DNA from: JAYSRU01 sp043720875
Lineage (GTDB): Bacteria; Bacteroidota; Bacteroidia; Flavobacteriales_D; Crocinitomicaceae
Direction: 5' to 3'
Length of the DNA stretch: 17,742 nt
Assembly (NCBI GenBank): GCA_043720875.1
Contig: JAYSRU010000056.1
Coordinates: 1-17,742, forward strand
In this document: positions 1-8,092 of the stretch, one piece after another
Numbering within the stretch: the first letter of the stretch is position 1
Layout of the letters: the number at the start of each line of letters is the position of its first letter
The notes under the pieces: generated by a model
Databases searched by the model: none
Told to the model about the DNA's origin: nothing
Seen by the model: the letters and a program-made list of their open reading frames with translations, nothing else
Translations under genes and position numbers: made by a program

Positions 1-626
1 TAACGACCGGTTCTTACCGTGATACTGCTAAATTTGGATCCAATGTTTCCTTGCAAAGTATCACTAGCGTAGATAGTGTAAACATTTTTGTTGCTGCAAT
101 AAATTCTGATGGAAATTGGCAATGGGCTCTTTCTCTTGGTGGCTCAGAATTTGAAACTGGAAATGGAATTTGCGCAGACACCGCGTGTAATGCCTATATT
201 ATAGGTTATTATACAGGTTCTGTTACAGTAAATGGAACAACCGTAACATCTTTACTAGGAAAAAAGGATATCATAACTGCAAAAATAATGGATGCATGTA
301 CAGGCACGGCACCACCAACTCCAACGACACCAGTAGAAATAATTGAAATTTATGAAATGAATGGTTCCAATATATTTACACCAAACAACGATGGAGTAAA
401 TGATCAATTCGAACTATACAAAAACAGTACGGCTAAAATGGATTTTGTAATTCTAAATAGATGGGGAAATGTTGTTTTCAAAACTAACGATCCTACACAG
501 TTTTGGAATGGAAAAGATATTACAAATTCCGCTGTTGTAGACGGCACCTATTTCTATAATTTAAAATTTAACTTAAAAAGTGGTGAAACGAAGTATTACA
601 ATGGTTTTGTTCAAGTAAGTCATTAA
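1..626 (+). CDS. C-terminal part of a T9SS-exported protein with type-B (CHU_C / gliding motility-associated) sorting domain
   Basis: The reading frame is open to the left edge (codons begin at base 3), so this is the 3' end of a longer gene; the TTG at 51 is not a real start. About 207 residues are visible. The upstream part is repeat-like, with phrases such as GSYRDTAKFGS, NSDGNWQWALSLGG and GYYTGSVTVNG, resembling the SBBP-type beta-propeller repeats common in Bacteroidota surface proteins. A Pro/Thr-rich linker (around 303-340) leads to the C-terminal domain (about 363-626) with NIFTPNNDGVND, FVILNRWGNVVF, FWNGKD and DGTYFYNL, the hallmark pattern of the type-B T9SS sorting domain. By family knowledge the protein is exported through the outer membrane by the type IX system and then secreted or surface-attached. 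Function of the mature part is unknown. It ends 13 bp from the converging mnmA, with no clear hairpin between them. Confidence 0.9.
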   Translation, partial: TTGSYRDTAKFGSNVSLQSITSVDSVNIFVAAINSDGNWQWALSLGGSEFETGNGICADTACNAYIIGYYTGSVTVNGTTVTSLLGKKDIITAKIMDACTGTAPPTPTTPVEIIEIYEMNGSNIFTPNNDGVNDQFELYKNSTAKMDFVILNRWGNVVFKTNDPTQFWNGKDITNSAVVDGTYFYNLKFNLKSGETKYYNGFVQVSH

Positions 627-639
627 TTTTAACACCGAC

Positions 640-1815
640 TTAACTGTGAATGACTCCGCTGCCAATTAATTCATTGTCTTTATACCAAGCTGCAAATTGA
701 CCCGGGGCTATTCCTTTCTGAAACTCCTCAAAAAGTATATACAAACCGTCTTCCATTAAGTATAAGGTTGCCTTTTGTAACGGCTGGCGATATCTAATCC
801 TCAACTGCATTGAAACAGGCTTTCCAATTTGTAGTTGCATGTTAGAAATGAAATGAATTTCTTCTTTTTTTATAAAGAGAAGTTTTCTGTTCAAGCCCGG
901 ATGTTCATCACTTTGACCTGTAAAAACTAAATTATTTTCGGTATCAATTCCAATTACAAAAGAGGGTAGCGGTCGTCCTCCAACCTTAACTCCTTTCCGT
1001 TGCCCTATCGTAAAATAGTGCGCACCAGTGTGTTCTGCAACGACAATCCCATCCGATTCTTCGTATTGAAATGGTTCAGCAAGTTGCTTGAAATTAGCTT
1101 CAATGAAATCAGAATTAATATAGGTTTTGTATTGAACGTTTGTATTTGGTATTTCAATAACCTTTCCTTTCAACGGTTTTAATTGCTGCTGTAAGAAATC
1201 TGGTAAACTTATTTTACCCACAAAACATAAACCTTGAGAATCTTTTTTATCCGCAGTAACTAGCCCTTGTTCTGAAGCGATTTTCCTAACTTCAGACTTT
1301 TGAAGATGACCTATTGGAAACAAAGCTTTTGCTAATTGCGATTGACTCAATTGACACAAGAAATAACTCTGATCTTTGTTTTCATCTGCACCTGATCCTA
1401 GACCAAAACTCCCATCGCCATGTGTTATTTTTTGGCAATAATGCCCAGTAGCTACATAATCCGCTCCAAGTTGAATCGCTGCTTCAAGAAATGCATCAAA
1501 TTTAATTTCTCGGTTGCACAGAATATCTGGATTAGGTGTTCTGCCTTGTTTGTATTCCTCAAACATATAATCAACTATCCGAGCTTTATATTCACTACTT
1601 AAATCGATTACTTGAAATGGAATACCCAATTGTTGCGCAATTATTAAGGCATCATTACTGTCATCAATCCAAGGACATTCATTATTCAGGGTAACGCTTT
1701 CATCATGCCAGTTCTTCATGAACATCCCAATCACCTCATATCCTTGTTGTTGCAATAAATAAGCGGAAACACTAGAATCAACACCACCAGACAAACCAAC
1801 GACTACTTTTTTCAT
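640..1815 (-). CDS. mnmA: tRNA-specific 2-thiouridylase MnmA
   Basis: Cytoplasmic ATP-dependent enzyme that thiolates U34 at the wobble position of tRNA-Lys, -Glu and -Gln, receiving sulfur from a persulfide relay. The 391-residue product starts with the PP-loop SGGVDSS (residues 9-15). Cys100 (in PDILCNREIKFD) and Cys197 (in SQGLCF) correspond to the catalytic cysteine pair. The motif YFTIGQRKG (about 267-275) opens the C-terminal beta-barrel region. The start is firm because the PP-loop lies close to the N-terminus as in the family. It is somewhat longer than the E. coli enzyme (about 368 residues); the extra length is around residues 218-262, between the second Cys and the TIGQR motif. It stands alone on the minus strand, divergent from the next gene. 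A TAATTTTG element lies only 4 nt before the ATG. Confidence 0.96.
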   Translation of the reverse strand: MKKVVVGLSGGVDSSVSAYLLQQQGYEVIGMFMKNWHDESVTLNNECPWIDDSNDALIIAQQLGIPFQVIDLSSEYKARIVDYMFEEYKQGRTPNPDILCNREIKFDAFLEAAIQLGADYVATGHYCQKITHGDGSFGLGSGADENKDQSYFLCQLSQSQLAKALFPIGHLQKSEVRKIASEQGLVTADKKDSQGLCFVGKISLPDFLQQQLKPLKGKVIEIPNTNVQYKTYINSDFIEANFKQLAEPFQYEESDGIVVAEHTGAHYFTIGQRKGVKVGGRPLPSFVIGIDTENNLVFTGQSDEHPGLNRKLLFIKKEEIHFISNMQLQIGKPVSMQLRIRYRQPLQKATLYLMEDGLYILFEEFQKGIAPGQFAAWYKDNELIGSGVIHS

Positions 1816-1819
1816 CCTT

Positions 1820-1827
1820 CAAAATTA
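1820..1827 (-). promoter_or_regulatory. Bacteroidota -7 promoter element of mnmA
   Basis: On the minus strand the sequence reads TAATTTTG, then AAGG, then the mnmA ATG. This is an exact TAnnTTTG match. A possible -33 TTG lies at 1845-1847 (17-nt spacer, shorter than usual), so the upstream half is weak. Transcription would be expected to begin at or within a few bases of the start codon, giving a leaderless or nearly leaderless mRNA. Confidence 0.55.
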
Positions 1828-1965
1828 CATATTCTATTTTCATTCAAGGCAAGATGTTTTGACACATTTAATATTTTAAACCTTAATTAACTTATAAATA
1901 TTGTTTTCAGTAACTTTTAACGATTTTTTAAGTCTAGGTAATTGAGTTATTCTTATTTTTATATC

Positions 1966-2697
1966 GTGAAGTTTCTTACATTATTCTTATTCCTTTTACT
2001 CAGCCTGACAGCTAGGAGTCAATCTTGCCAAAAAGTATTAGTACTTGGTTACGTAGTTGATTCCTTAAATTACCCGAGTTACTATAATTTTATGTTGGTC
2101 AACAAACGAACTGGACAAGGAAGTTTTGGAATGGCAAACGGAAAATTCAATATTTATGCATTAAACTCTGACACCATAGCCATTTCCGTAAAAGGATATG
2201 ACCTTACTAAGTTTGTGGTGAAAGCTGATTCCAATTGTCAAAGCAAACAAGTTGTGGGAATTTATCCCAAAATGAGAACAATAGGTGAAGTAGTGATTCG
2301 CCCCTTAAAATCTTTAGACCAAATTAGAGAGGAACGTGAAGCGTTGGTTATGCGAGATACCAGAACAGTTACGGGGCTAAACGTATTTCAAAGTCCAATA
2401 ACTGCGCTCTACGAAAGGTTTTCTAAACGAGGTAAATCCATCGCATTGTCTTCAGAATTAAGGTATAAAGATCAAAAAGCTCAACTTTTACAAGAATTAT
2501 TGAGACTCTATGTTTCTTATGAAATTATTGACTTGGATGAAGAAGAATTTGAAGAATTTATTACTTTCTTAAATATAAATGAAGAGTTTTTAAAAACAGC
2601 ATCTGAATACGAGCTAATTACCTACATATCAGATAAGTTTGAACATTACTTGCGCACCAATGAGCCTAAGAAATATTCTAACGGAAAAACCAAATAG
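1966..2697 (+). CDS. Secreted protein of unknown function with carboxypeptidase-regulatory-like N-terminal region
   Basis: I do not recognise a specific function. I prefer the GTG at 1966 because it gives a textbook signal peptide (MKFLTLFLFLLLSLTARSQ, cleavage near residue 19). An in-frame TTG at 1942 would add eight residues ahead of it and is the alternative. The 243-residue product has a beta-rich first half (KVLVLGYVVDSLNYPSYYNFMLVN, then GMANGKFNIYALNSDTIAISVKGY, given here in pieces). This resembles the carboxypeptidase-D regulatory-like fold common in Bacteroidota envelope proteins, ending at about IGEVVIRPL. The second half is helical and charged, with an acidic run (DLDEEEFEEF) and a long amphipathic C-terminus. 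It is probably periplasmic or outer-membrane associated. It is divergent from mnmA and followed 87 bp later by menB, which has its own promoter. Confidence 0.75.
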   Translation: MKFLTLFLFLLLSLTARSQSCQKVLVLGYVVDSLNYPSYYNFMLVNKRTGQGSFGMANGKFNIYALNSDTIAISVKGYDLTKFVVKADSNCQSKQVVGIYPKMRTIGEVVIRPLKSLDQIREEREALVMRDTRTVTGLNVFQSPITALYERFSKRGKSIALSSELRYKDQKAQLLQELLRLYVSYEIIDLDEEEFEEFITFLNINEEFLKTASEYELITYISDKFEHYLRTNEPKKYSNGKTK

Positions 2698-2737
2698 TCT
2701 TTTTCGTTAGAATCACGATGACTTTATCATTTAATCC

Positions 2738-2767
2738 TTGTTTTAATCAGCAAGTAGGTTAATTTTG
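2738..2767 (+). promoter_or_regulatory. Bacteroidota-type promoter of menB
   Basis: A -33 TTG (2738-2740), a spacer of exactly 19 nt, and a -7 TAATTTTG (2760-2767) match the Bacteroidota consensus TTG-N19-TAnnTTTG. The menB ATG follows 17 nt later. This is the cleanest promoter in the window. Confidence 0.8.
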
Positions 2768-2784
2768 TAAAAAAAAATAAAGTT

Positions 2785-3606
2785 ATGCAAGCAAGAAATT
2801 GGGTTTCCATTAAGAAATATACAGATATTAAATTCGAATTTTTTGAAGGAATTGCAAAAATCACCATAAACAGACCCGAAGTGTATAATGCTTTTCGTCC
2901 TGAAACAAATATGGACATGCTCGATGCAATGAATATTTGTAGAGAACGCAATGATATTGGGGTTATCGTTTTTACTGGAATCGGTGATAAAGCCTTCTGT
3001 TCTGGTGGTGATCAAAATGTTAAAGGCGTTGGTGGTTATATTTCTGAAAATGGAGTTCCTCGCTTAAATGTATTGGATTTACATAAAGAAATAAGAGCTA
3101 TGCCTAAACCTGTTATTGCCATGGTGAACGGTTATGCAATTGGTGGTGGACACGTTCTTCACGTTGTTTGTGACTTAACTATTGCTAGTGATAATGCGCG
3201 TTTCGGACAAACTGGACCAAAAGTAGGATCATTTGACGCTGGTTTTGGATCGAGTTATTTGGCTAGACACGTTGGACAAAAGAAAGCCCGAGAAATTTGG
3301 TTTTTATGCAATCAATATACGGCAGACGAAGCTGAAAAAATGGGGATGGTAAACAAAGTTGTTCCTCTAGCAGAATTGGAAGACACAACTGTTGCTTGGT
3401 GTAAGAGAATTTTACAACACAGTCCATTAGCTATTCGAATGATAAAGAGAGGTTTAAACGCTGAACTTGACGGACAACGAGGATTGATGGAATTTGCAGG
3501 AGACGCAACTTTGATGTATTACATGATGAATGAAGCACAGGAAGGGAAGAATGCATTTCTTGAAAAAAGAGAGCCTAACTTTCAACAATTCCCTAAATTT
3601 CCTTAA
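2785..3606 (+). CDS. menB: 1,4-dihydroxy-2-naphthoyl-CoA synthase MenB
   Basis: A crotonase-fold enzyme that cyclises o-succinylbenzoyl-CoA to 1,4-dihydroxy-2-naphthoyl-CoA in menaquinone synthesis (cytoplasm). The 273-residue length fits the family. Diagnostic stretches are FCSGGDQ (71-77), GYAIGGGH (116-123, oxyanion hole), QTGPKVGSFDAGFGSSYLAR (142-161), AREIWFLC, FAGDATLMYYM, and the C-terminal EKREPNFQQFPKFP. This extended C-terminus and the GSFD..FGS..LAR block separate MenB from generic enoyl-CoA hydratases. Gly144 in QTGPK, where the other MenB class carries Asp, places it in the bicarbonate-using type I class (family knowledge). No other men gene lies in the window, so it is detached from the rest of the pathway here. 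It has a strong upstream promoter match and is followed by fabG after 87 bp. Confidence 0.96.
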   Translation: MQARNWVSIKKYTDIKFEFFEGIAKITINRPEVYNAFRPETNMDMLDAMNICRERNDIGVIVFTGIGDKAFCSGGDQNVKGVGGYISENGVPRLNVLDLHKEIRAMPKPVIAMVNGYAIGGGHVLHVVCDLTIASDNARFGQTGPKVGSFDAGFGSSYLARHVGQKKAREIWFLCNQYTADEAEKMGMVNKVVPLAELEDTTVAWCKRILQHSPLAIRMIKRGLNAELDGQRGLMEFAGDATLMYYMMNEAQEGKNAFLEKREPNFQQFPKFP

Positions 3607-3667
3607 TCTTAAAAATTGGAGGTTGAAAACTCAATTCTAAACTCAAAACTAATATCAATAGATCCAG

Positions 3668-3675
3668 TATCTTTG
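3668..3675 (+). promoter_or_regulatory. -7 promoter element of fabG
   Basis: TATCTTTG is an exact TAnnTTTG match, 18 nt before the fabG ATG. No TTG is found at the expected -33 spacing, so only the -7 half is supported. It suggests fabG can be transcribed separately from menB. Confidence 0.5.
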
Positions 3676-3693
3676 AAAATACAAAAATAAATT

Positions 3694-4440
3694 ATGAAAT
3701 TACTTGAAGGAAAAGTTATAATTATTACCGGTGCCTCTAGAGGAATTGGGAAATCGATTGCAGAAGAATGTATTAAGCATGGTGCTACCGTTGCTTTTAC
3801 TTATTTATCGAGTGATGACAAAGCGAGAGCACTAGAAGCTGAACTGACAGCAAATGGTGGAGTAGCAGTTGGTTTCAAATCGGATGCATCAAAATATGAA
3901 GCAGCAGAACAATTGGTTCTTGACGTTGTTGAGAAATTTGGAACGGTTGATGTTTTGGTTAACAATGCTGGAATCACAAGAGACACCTTATTAATGAGAA
4001 TGAGTGAAGAACAATGGGATGAAGTTATGGATACCAACTTAAAATCGGCATTCAACTTAACAAAAGCTGTTTTGAAACCAATGCTTAAAGCAAAAAAAGG
4101 AAGTATCATCAATATGTCAAGTGTAGTTGGAGTTAGCGGAAACGCCGGTCAATCAAATTATGCAGCATCAAAAGCCGGATTAATTGGATTCTCTAAATCT
4201 GTTGCACAGGAATTAGGTTCAAGAAATATTCGTTGCAATGCAATTGCGCCAGGTTTTATTGAAACTGAAATGACAGCAGCCTTGGATGAAAAGGTTGTTC
4301 AAGAATGGAGAAATACAATTCCTCTGAAAAGAGGAGGTTCACCTTTGGATGTTGCGAATGCAACAATTTTCTTAGCATCAGATATGTCAACTTACATTAC
4401 AGGTCAAACTTTACACGTTTGTGGTGGAATGAATATGTAA
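3694..4440 (+). CDS. fabG: 3-oxoacyl-[acyl-carrier-protein] reductase FabG
   Basis: A classical short-chain dehydrogenase of 248 residues that reduces 3-oxoacyl-ACP with NADPH in fatty acid elongation. Visible motifs are the Rossmann TGASRGIG (12-19), NNAG (90-93), and the catalytic tetrad Asn115, Ser143, Tyr156 and Lys160 (in SSVVG and YAASKAG). The segment IAPGFIETEM and the C-terminal TGQTLHVCGGMNM are typical of true FabG, where the end packs at the tetramer interface. The sequence NSPG-like spacing and GNAGQSNYAASKAGLIGFSKS block closely resemble FabG proteins rather than other SDRs, though an acetoacetyl-CoA reductase role cannot be excluded. It is transcribed after menB, probably from its own promoter, and ends at a strong hairpin terminator. 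Confidence 0.93.
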   Translation: MKLLEGKVIIITGASRGIGKSIAEECIKHGATVAFTYLSSDDKARALEAELTANGGVAVGFKSDASKYEAAEQLVLDVVEKFGTVDVLVNNAGITRDTLLMRMSEEQWDEVMDTNLKSAFNLTKAVLKPMLKAKKGSIINMSSVVGVSGNAGQSNYAASKAGLIGFSKSVAQELGSRNIRCNAIAPGFIETEMTAALDEKVVQEWRNTIPLKRGGSPLDVANATIFLASDMSTYITGQTLHVCGGMNM

Positions 4441-4454
4441 TAAAATAGTAAAAC

Positions 4455-4496
4455 AAAAAAATCCGTCCTCAAGCTAATTGGAGACGGATTTTTTTT
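4455..4496. terminator. Bidirectional rho-independent-type terminator between fabG and the M1 peptidase gene
   Basis: The perfect core ATCCGTC (4461-4467) / GACGGAT (4483-4489) extends outward through A-T pairs (4455-4460 with 4490-4495), with a loop of about 15 nt. The A-run on the left and the T-run on the right give a U-tract on both strands. It lies between the convergent ends of fabG (4440) and the metallopeptidase gene (4533), so it probably serves both. Confidence 0.88.
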
Positions 4497-4532
4497 GCTT
4501 TAATTCTGGACGTTATACGTTAGAAATAATTT

Positions 4533-6842
4533 TTAATTTTTTTCTAAGCGATTCTTACGCTGCATGGGATTTTCTACTGGACGTGATCTATCTCTGAAAC
4601 TTTGATATTTGCTTTTCGCAGGAACACTAGGAAACGAGTTGTTTCCAAGGTCGCAATCTGCAGTTTCCAAATATGGATCAATTCTCCAACTTACAACTTT
4701 TGACGGCATGAAGAAAACTTTAGAAACTTCTTCATGATTCATTCTCCAAATTTCGGCTGGTACATAGATCACTGTATCTTTTCCATTCTCAAACGTTGCT
4801 TTTACAATTATTGGCGACACTAATCCTCCAATATTTTTAAACGCCAACTCATAAATCTCCCATTTAGATTGCAACAATTGCTGTTCACTTGGAGATAGTT
4901 TTGCCATTAATGCTTTGCTATCGTTTTGATCTTCTTTGTCAATAACGTTCGCATCGTAAGTATTGTAGTAATCAACAAGTGAAGCATCTTTTTCGCTAGC
5001 AGTTTGTTTAATGCTTGTTTTATTTCTAATTTCTGAAATGGCTTTTTCGCGCTGAGATTCAAATGCAGCATTACTTATTTTCTTTTGAAGCGGATCAATC
5101 GAAGCAACGGACATATTGTTTACAGAGACTAAAGAAATGTCTACAAAATCAGACCCGTAAAACCATGCTCTCCAAAACCAATCCAAATCAACCGCAGATG
5201 CGTCTTCCATTGTTCTGAAAAAATCCGCAGGAGTTGGATGTTTGAATTTCCAACGTTCGCAATATGTTTTGAAAGCAAAATCGAAGAGTTCTCTACCCAT
5301 TATGGTCTCTCTTAAAATATTAAGAGCTGTTGCGGGTTTACCATATGCATTATTTCCAAATTGATGAATCGATTCTGAATTGGTCATTATTGGAGATATA
5401 TAAGCTTTGTCTCCACGCATATAATCTGTTATTGCACTCGCTGCGCCTCGCGAGGACGGGTAATCACGTTCAAATTCTTGCTCAGTTAAATACTGTAAAA
5501 ACGTATTCAATCCTTCATCCATCCAAGACCATTGACGCTCATCGCTGTTGATAATCATTGGGAAAAAATTATGGCCAACTTCGTGAATAATCACAGATAT
5601 CGTAGCGTATTTCTCACCTTCCGAATAGGTGCCATCAGCTTCACAACGACCACCGTTGAAACAAATCATTGGATATTCCATTCCAATGTGCTTGCTATTC
5701 ACCGAAATTGCGACCGGATAGGGGTAGTCTACCGAAAATTTAGAATAAGTAACTAATGTTTGAATGATGGATGCAGTTGAATAAATTCCCCACAAAGGAT
5801 TTGCTTCTTTAGGGTAATAAGACATTGCCAATACTGTTTTGCCTGCAATATTAACTCCTTGCGCATCCCAAATAAATTTTCTTGAACTAGCAAAAGCAAA
5901 ATCTCTTACATTTGTCGCTTTAAAATGCCATGTTTTTGTTGAGGTTTTCTTCTCCTTTTCGAGTGCAACCGCTTCATCTTGACTAACAATCAACATCGGT
6001 TTTTTAGAAGACTTCGCTAATTCTAATTGTTTTATTTGTTTGGCAGAAAGAATTGTACTAGCATTCTGAAGTTCACCCGTCGCAGCAATAGTATGATCCG
6101 AAGGAACCGTAATCTTAACATCATAATCTCCAAAAGGCAAAGCAAATTCCCCCTTTCCTAAGAATTGTTTATTCTGCCATCCTTCAACATCAGAATAAAC
6201 ACACATCCTAGGAAAGAACTGCGCAATCGTATAAATGTAATTGTCTTCGGTTGCAAAATATTCAAATCCTGAACGTCCACCAACTTTCATTCTGTCATTA
6301 ATCACGTAATTCCATTTAACTGTAAATGTAATTTTTTGACCAGGTCCCAATTTTTTTGATGGATCAATTCGCATCATTGTATTATTGATGGCGTATTTCA
6401 TTCCTTTGCCGTCAGTAGACTTGATTGATTCAATATTGAAACCTCCTTCAAACGGATGAATTTTTTTGTCTATATTCTTGATGTCTTTAAAATCCTCCAT
6501 GTGCTCAATTTCAATTAAGCGAGAATCAGAAGCTTCGTCATAAATATTTTGATCTAATTGCAACCATAAATATTCCAACGAATTTGGTGAATTATTGGTG
6601 TAAGTAATTGTTTCTTCTCCTGTAATCGTTTGATTAACATCATTCAAAACCAATGAGATTTTGTAATCTGCTTTTTGTTGATAATAATTTGGACCTGGCG
6701 CTCCGTCAGCGGATCGGTATCCATTAGGAGTTGGCAACTCTATATCTAATTGTGCAAACTTATCTGCTTGTCCTATTTTAATTTGGCCAATTACGGCTTG
6801 TGTTAACAGTACTGCTACTATACCTAAGGTTATTTTTTTCAT
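4533..6842 (-). CDS. Secreted M1-family (gluzincin) metallopeptidase
   Basis: A 769-residue protein with an N-terminal signal peptide (MKKITLGIVAVLLTQAVIGQ). Residues 55-250 match the N-terminal beta-saddle of M1 aminopeptidases (LVLNDVNQTITGEETITYTNN, given partly). The zinc site is HEVGH (420-424) followed by 18 residues and Glu443 in WMDEGLN, the HExxH-x18-E signature. A Tyr in NNAYGKPATAL (Tyr500) fits the transition-state tyrosine. The exopeptidase GxMEN motif is replaced by GMEYP (387-391), so the substrate preference is unclear; aminopeptidase is the default inference. The tail beyond about residue 560 is lower in similarity to the family, with Lys/Glu-rich segments and a basic C-terminus. 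No T9SS sorting domain is seen, so the periplasm is the likely location. Its ATG overlaps the stop of the upstream DUF6702-like gene (ATGA), which implies translational coupling. Confidence 0.93.
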   Translation of the reverse strand: MKKITLGIVAVLLTQAVIGQIKIGQADKFAQLDIELPTPNGYRSADGAPGPNYYQQKADYKISLVLNDVNQTITGEETITYTNNSPNSLEYLWLQLDQNIYDEASDSRLIEIEHMEDFKDIKNIDKKIHPFEGGFNIESIKSTDGKGMKYAINNTMMRIDPSKKLGPGQKITFTVKWNYVINDRMKVGGRSGFEYFATEDNYIYTIAQFFPRMCVYSDVEGWQNKQFLGKGEFALPFGDYDVKITVPSDHTIAATGELQNASTILSAKQIKQLELAKSSKKPMLIVSQDEAVALEKEKKTSTKTWHFKATNVRDFAFASSRKFIWDAQGVNIAGKTVLAMSYYPKEANPLWGIYSTASIIQTLVTYSKFSVDYPYPVAISVNSKHIGMEYPMICFNGGRCEADGTYSEGEKYATISVIIHEVGHNFFPMIINSDERQWSWMDEGLNTFLQYLTEQEFERDYPSSRGAASAITDYMRGDKAYISPIMTNSESIHQFGNNAYGKPATALNILRETIMGRELFDFAFKTYCERWKFKHPTPADFFRTMEDASAVDLDWFWRAWFYGSDFVDISLVSVNNMSVASIDPLQKKISNAAFESQREKAISEIRNKTSIKQTASEKDASLVDYYNTYDANVIDKEDQNDSKALMAKLSPSEQQLLQSKWEIYELAFKNIGGLVSPIIVKATFENGKDTVIYVPAEIWRMNHEEVSKVFFMPSKVVSWRIDPYLETADCDLGNNSFPSVPAKSKYQSFRDRSRPVENPMQRKNRLEKN

Positions 6843-7339
6843 TCTTGTATAATTTCTAACTTTCCTTTTGTTTTCTTACTTGAAAAAGTAAGGCTTTGTT
6901 TTGCATGATTGAGGTAGGTAAACTTGTTTTGTTGACTTTTAAATTTGTCCATTAGTGTATTAAACGTCATTTCTATGGTCTTAGGTTCACAAACATTGCC
7001 AGCCGAAAAATAAAAATAGACTTTGCCATTTTTTAATATCTCATATCCGTCACAGTTTAAATCGGCTATCACTCCATTGATATTAAAGTAAAATCCCTTT
7101 TTTAGGATTCCGACAATCTTTGTGTAGGCAATTGTATCGTGTAATAGCGACTCCATCGAACTTTCTTTAAACCCCTTTAATGCAAGATAATGTTCAAAGT
7201 CATGAGTTTCTATACACAACGAAACTTCAAATCGCTCTGTACTGTTATTCCAATCACCTTCGGAAAAAGCAAAATAAACGTTATGAGCCTTTACCTCAAC
7301 AGAAAAAAATATTAAAAGAAAAAAAAGAAGATTCTTCAT
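6839..7339 (-). CDS. DUF6702-like secreted protein
   Basis: A 166-residue protein with a signal peptide (MKNLLFFLLIFFSVEVKA, cleaved before HNVYF). The mature start HNVYFAFSEGDWN followed by FEVSLCIETHDFEHYL resembles the Bacteroidota family DUF6702, in which a beta strand precedes a short acidic motif; I assign the family by this pattern only. The rest is beta-rich (GFYFNINGVIADL, GKVYFYFSAG). Function unknown. Its stop overlaps the start of the M1 peptidase by 4 bp, so the two proteins are very likely made together. It may act as an accessory or partner in the periplasm (inference). No exact TAnnTTTG element is found in the 44 bp upstream. Confidence 0.72.
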   Translation of the reverse strand: MKNLLFFLLIFFSVEVKAHNVYFAFSEGDWNNSTERFEVSLCIETHDFEHYLALKGFKESSMESLLHDTIAYTKIVGILKKGFYFNINGVIADLNCDGYEILKNGKVYFYFSAGNVCEPKTIEMTFNTLMDKFKSQQNKFTYLNHAKQSLTFSSKKTKGKLEIIQE

Positions 7340-7383
7340 ACCTTTAAATATAATTATTTTTTTTCAACAGTAACTATTTCTAA

Positions 7384-8040
7384 TTAAGAATTACCTTTTG
7401 CGTGGTCCGCTAAAAATGTTGCTAAACCCGAATCAGTCAAAGGATGTTTCATGAGTTGCATAATTGCAGTCAACGGACCAGTCATAACATCAGCACCGAT
7501 TTCGGCACACTCAATAATATGAATTGGGTGACGAATAGACGCAGCTAATATTTCCGTTTCAAAACCATAGTTGTCATAAATCAAACGAATTTGAGCTATT
7601 AAGTTTAGGCCATTAAATGAGATGTCATCTAATCTCCCAACAAAAGGTGACACATAAGATGCTCCAGCTTTCGCAGCAACTAACGCTTGACCAGCCGAGA
7701 AAATTAAAGTACAATTTGTTTTTATTTCCTTAGAGGATAAATATTTTATTGCTTTGATTCCTTCAGGTATCATTGGAATTTTAACGACGATGTTTTTATG
7801 TAAAGAAGCAAGCATTTCACCTTCTCTTATCATTCCTTCATAATCGATAGAAATTACTTCAGCAGAAACAGGGCCGTCTACGATGTTACAAATAGCAACA
7901 TAATGTTTCAAAATATTGTCAACACCAGAAACCCCTTCCTTAGCCATCAAGGATGGATTAGTTGTTACACCATCTAATATTCCTAAATTATTTGCTTCTG
8001 TAATTTCCTTTAAATTGGCTGTATCAATAAAAAATTGCAT
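7384..8040 (-). CDS. tal: Small (TalC/FSA-type) transaldolase
   Basis: A 218-residue class I aldolase that moves a dihydroxyacetone unit between sugar phosphates in the non-oxidative pentose phosphate pathway. Visible family marks are FIDTANL with Asp6, GVTTNPSL (24-31), the Schiff-base Lys87 in VVKIPM, TNCTLIFS (108-115), SPFVGRLDD (131-139) and the C-terminal DVMTGPL. The length fits the short transaldolase / fructose-6-phosphate aldolase group. At the discriminating position the protein has Phe133 (SPFVGR), where E. coli FSA carries Tyr; this favours transaldolase over FSA activity (family knowledge, inference for this protein). It lies just downstream of the SRP RNA gene and close to rpe, another pentose phosphate enzyme. 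Confidence 0.92.
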   Translation of the reverse strand: MQFFIDTANLKEITEANNLGILDGVTTNPSLMAKEGVSGVDNILKHYVAICNIVDGPVSAEVISIDYEGMIREGEMLASLHKNIVVKIPMIPEGIKAIKYLSSKEIKTNCTLIFSAGQALVAAKAGASYVSPFVGRLDDISFNGLNLIAQIRLIYDNYGFETEILAASIRHPIHIIECAEIGADVMTGPLTAIMQLMKHPLTDSGLATFLADHAKGNS

Positions 8041-8092
8041 GATAAATTATTTTGATGGTAAAATGATTTTAAAATTAATCAAAAACTATTAC

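Noticed and set aside
51..626. A complete 191-residue gene starting at TTG 51
   Set aside because: The frame is open to the window edge and the upstream residues continue the repeat pattern, so the gene begins outside the window.
626..640. A terminator between the sorting-domain gene and mnmA
   Set aside because: The 13-bp gap holds no hairpin or T-run that I can see.
2743..3015. Minus-strand reading frames over the menB 5' end
   Set aside because: They are antisense to a firmly identified gene with its own promoter and show no independent protein features.
3607..3693. A/T-rich stretch with partially repeated AAACTCAA words between menB and fabG
   Set aside because: The copies are short and irregular; only the -7 element can be supported there.
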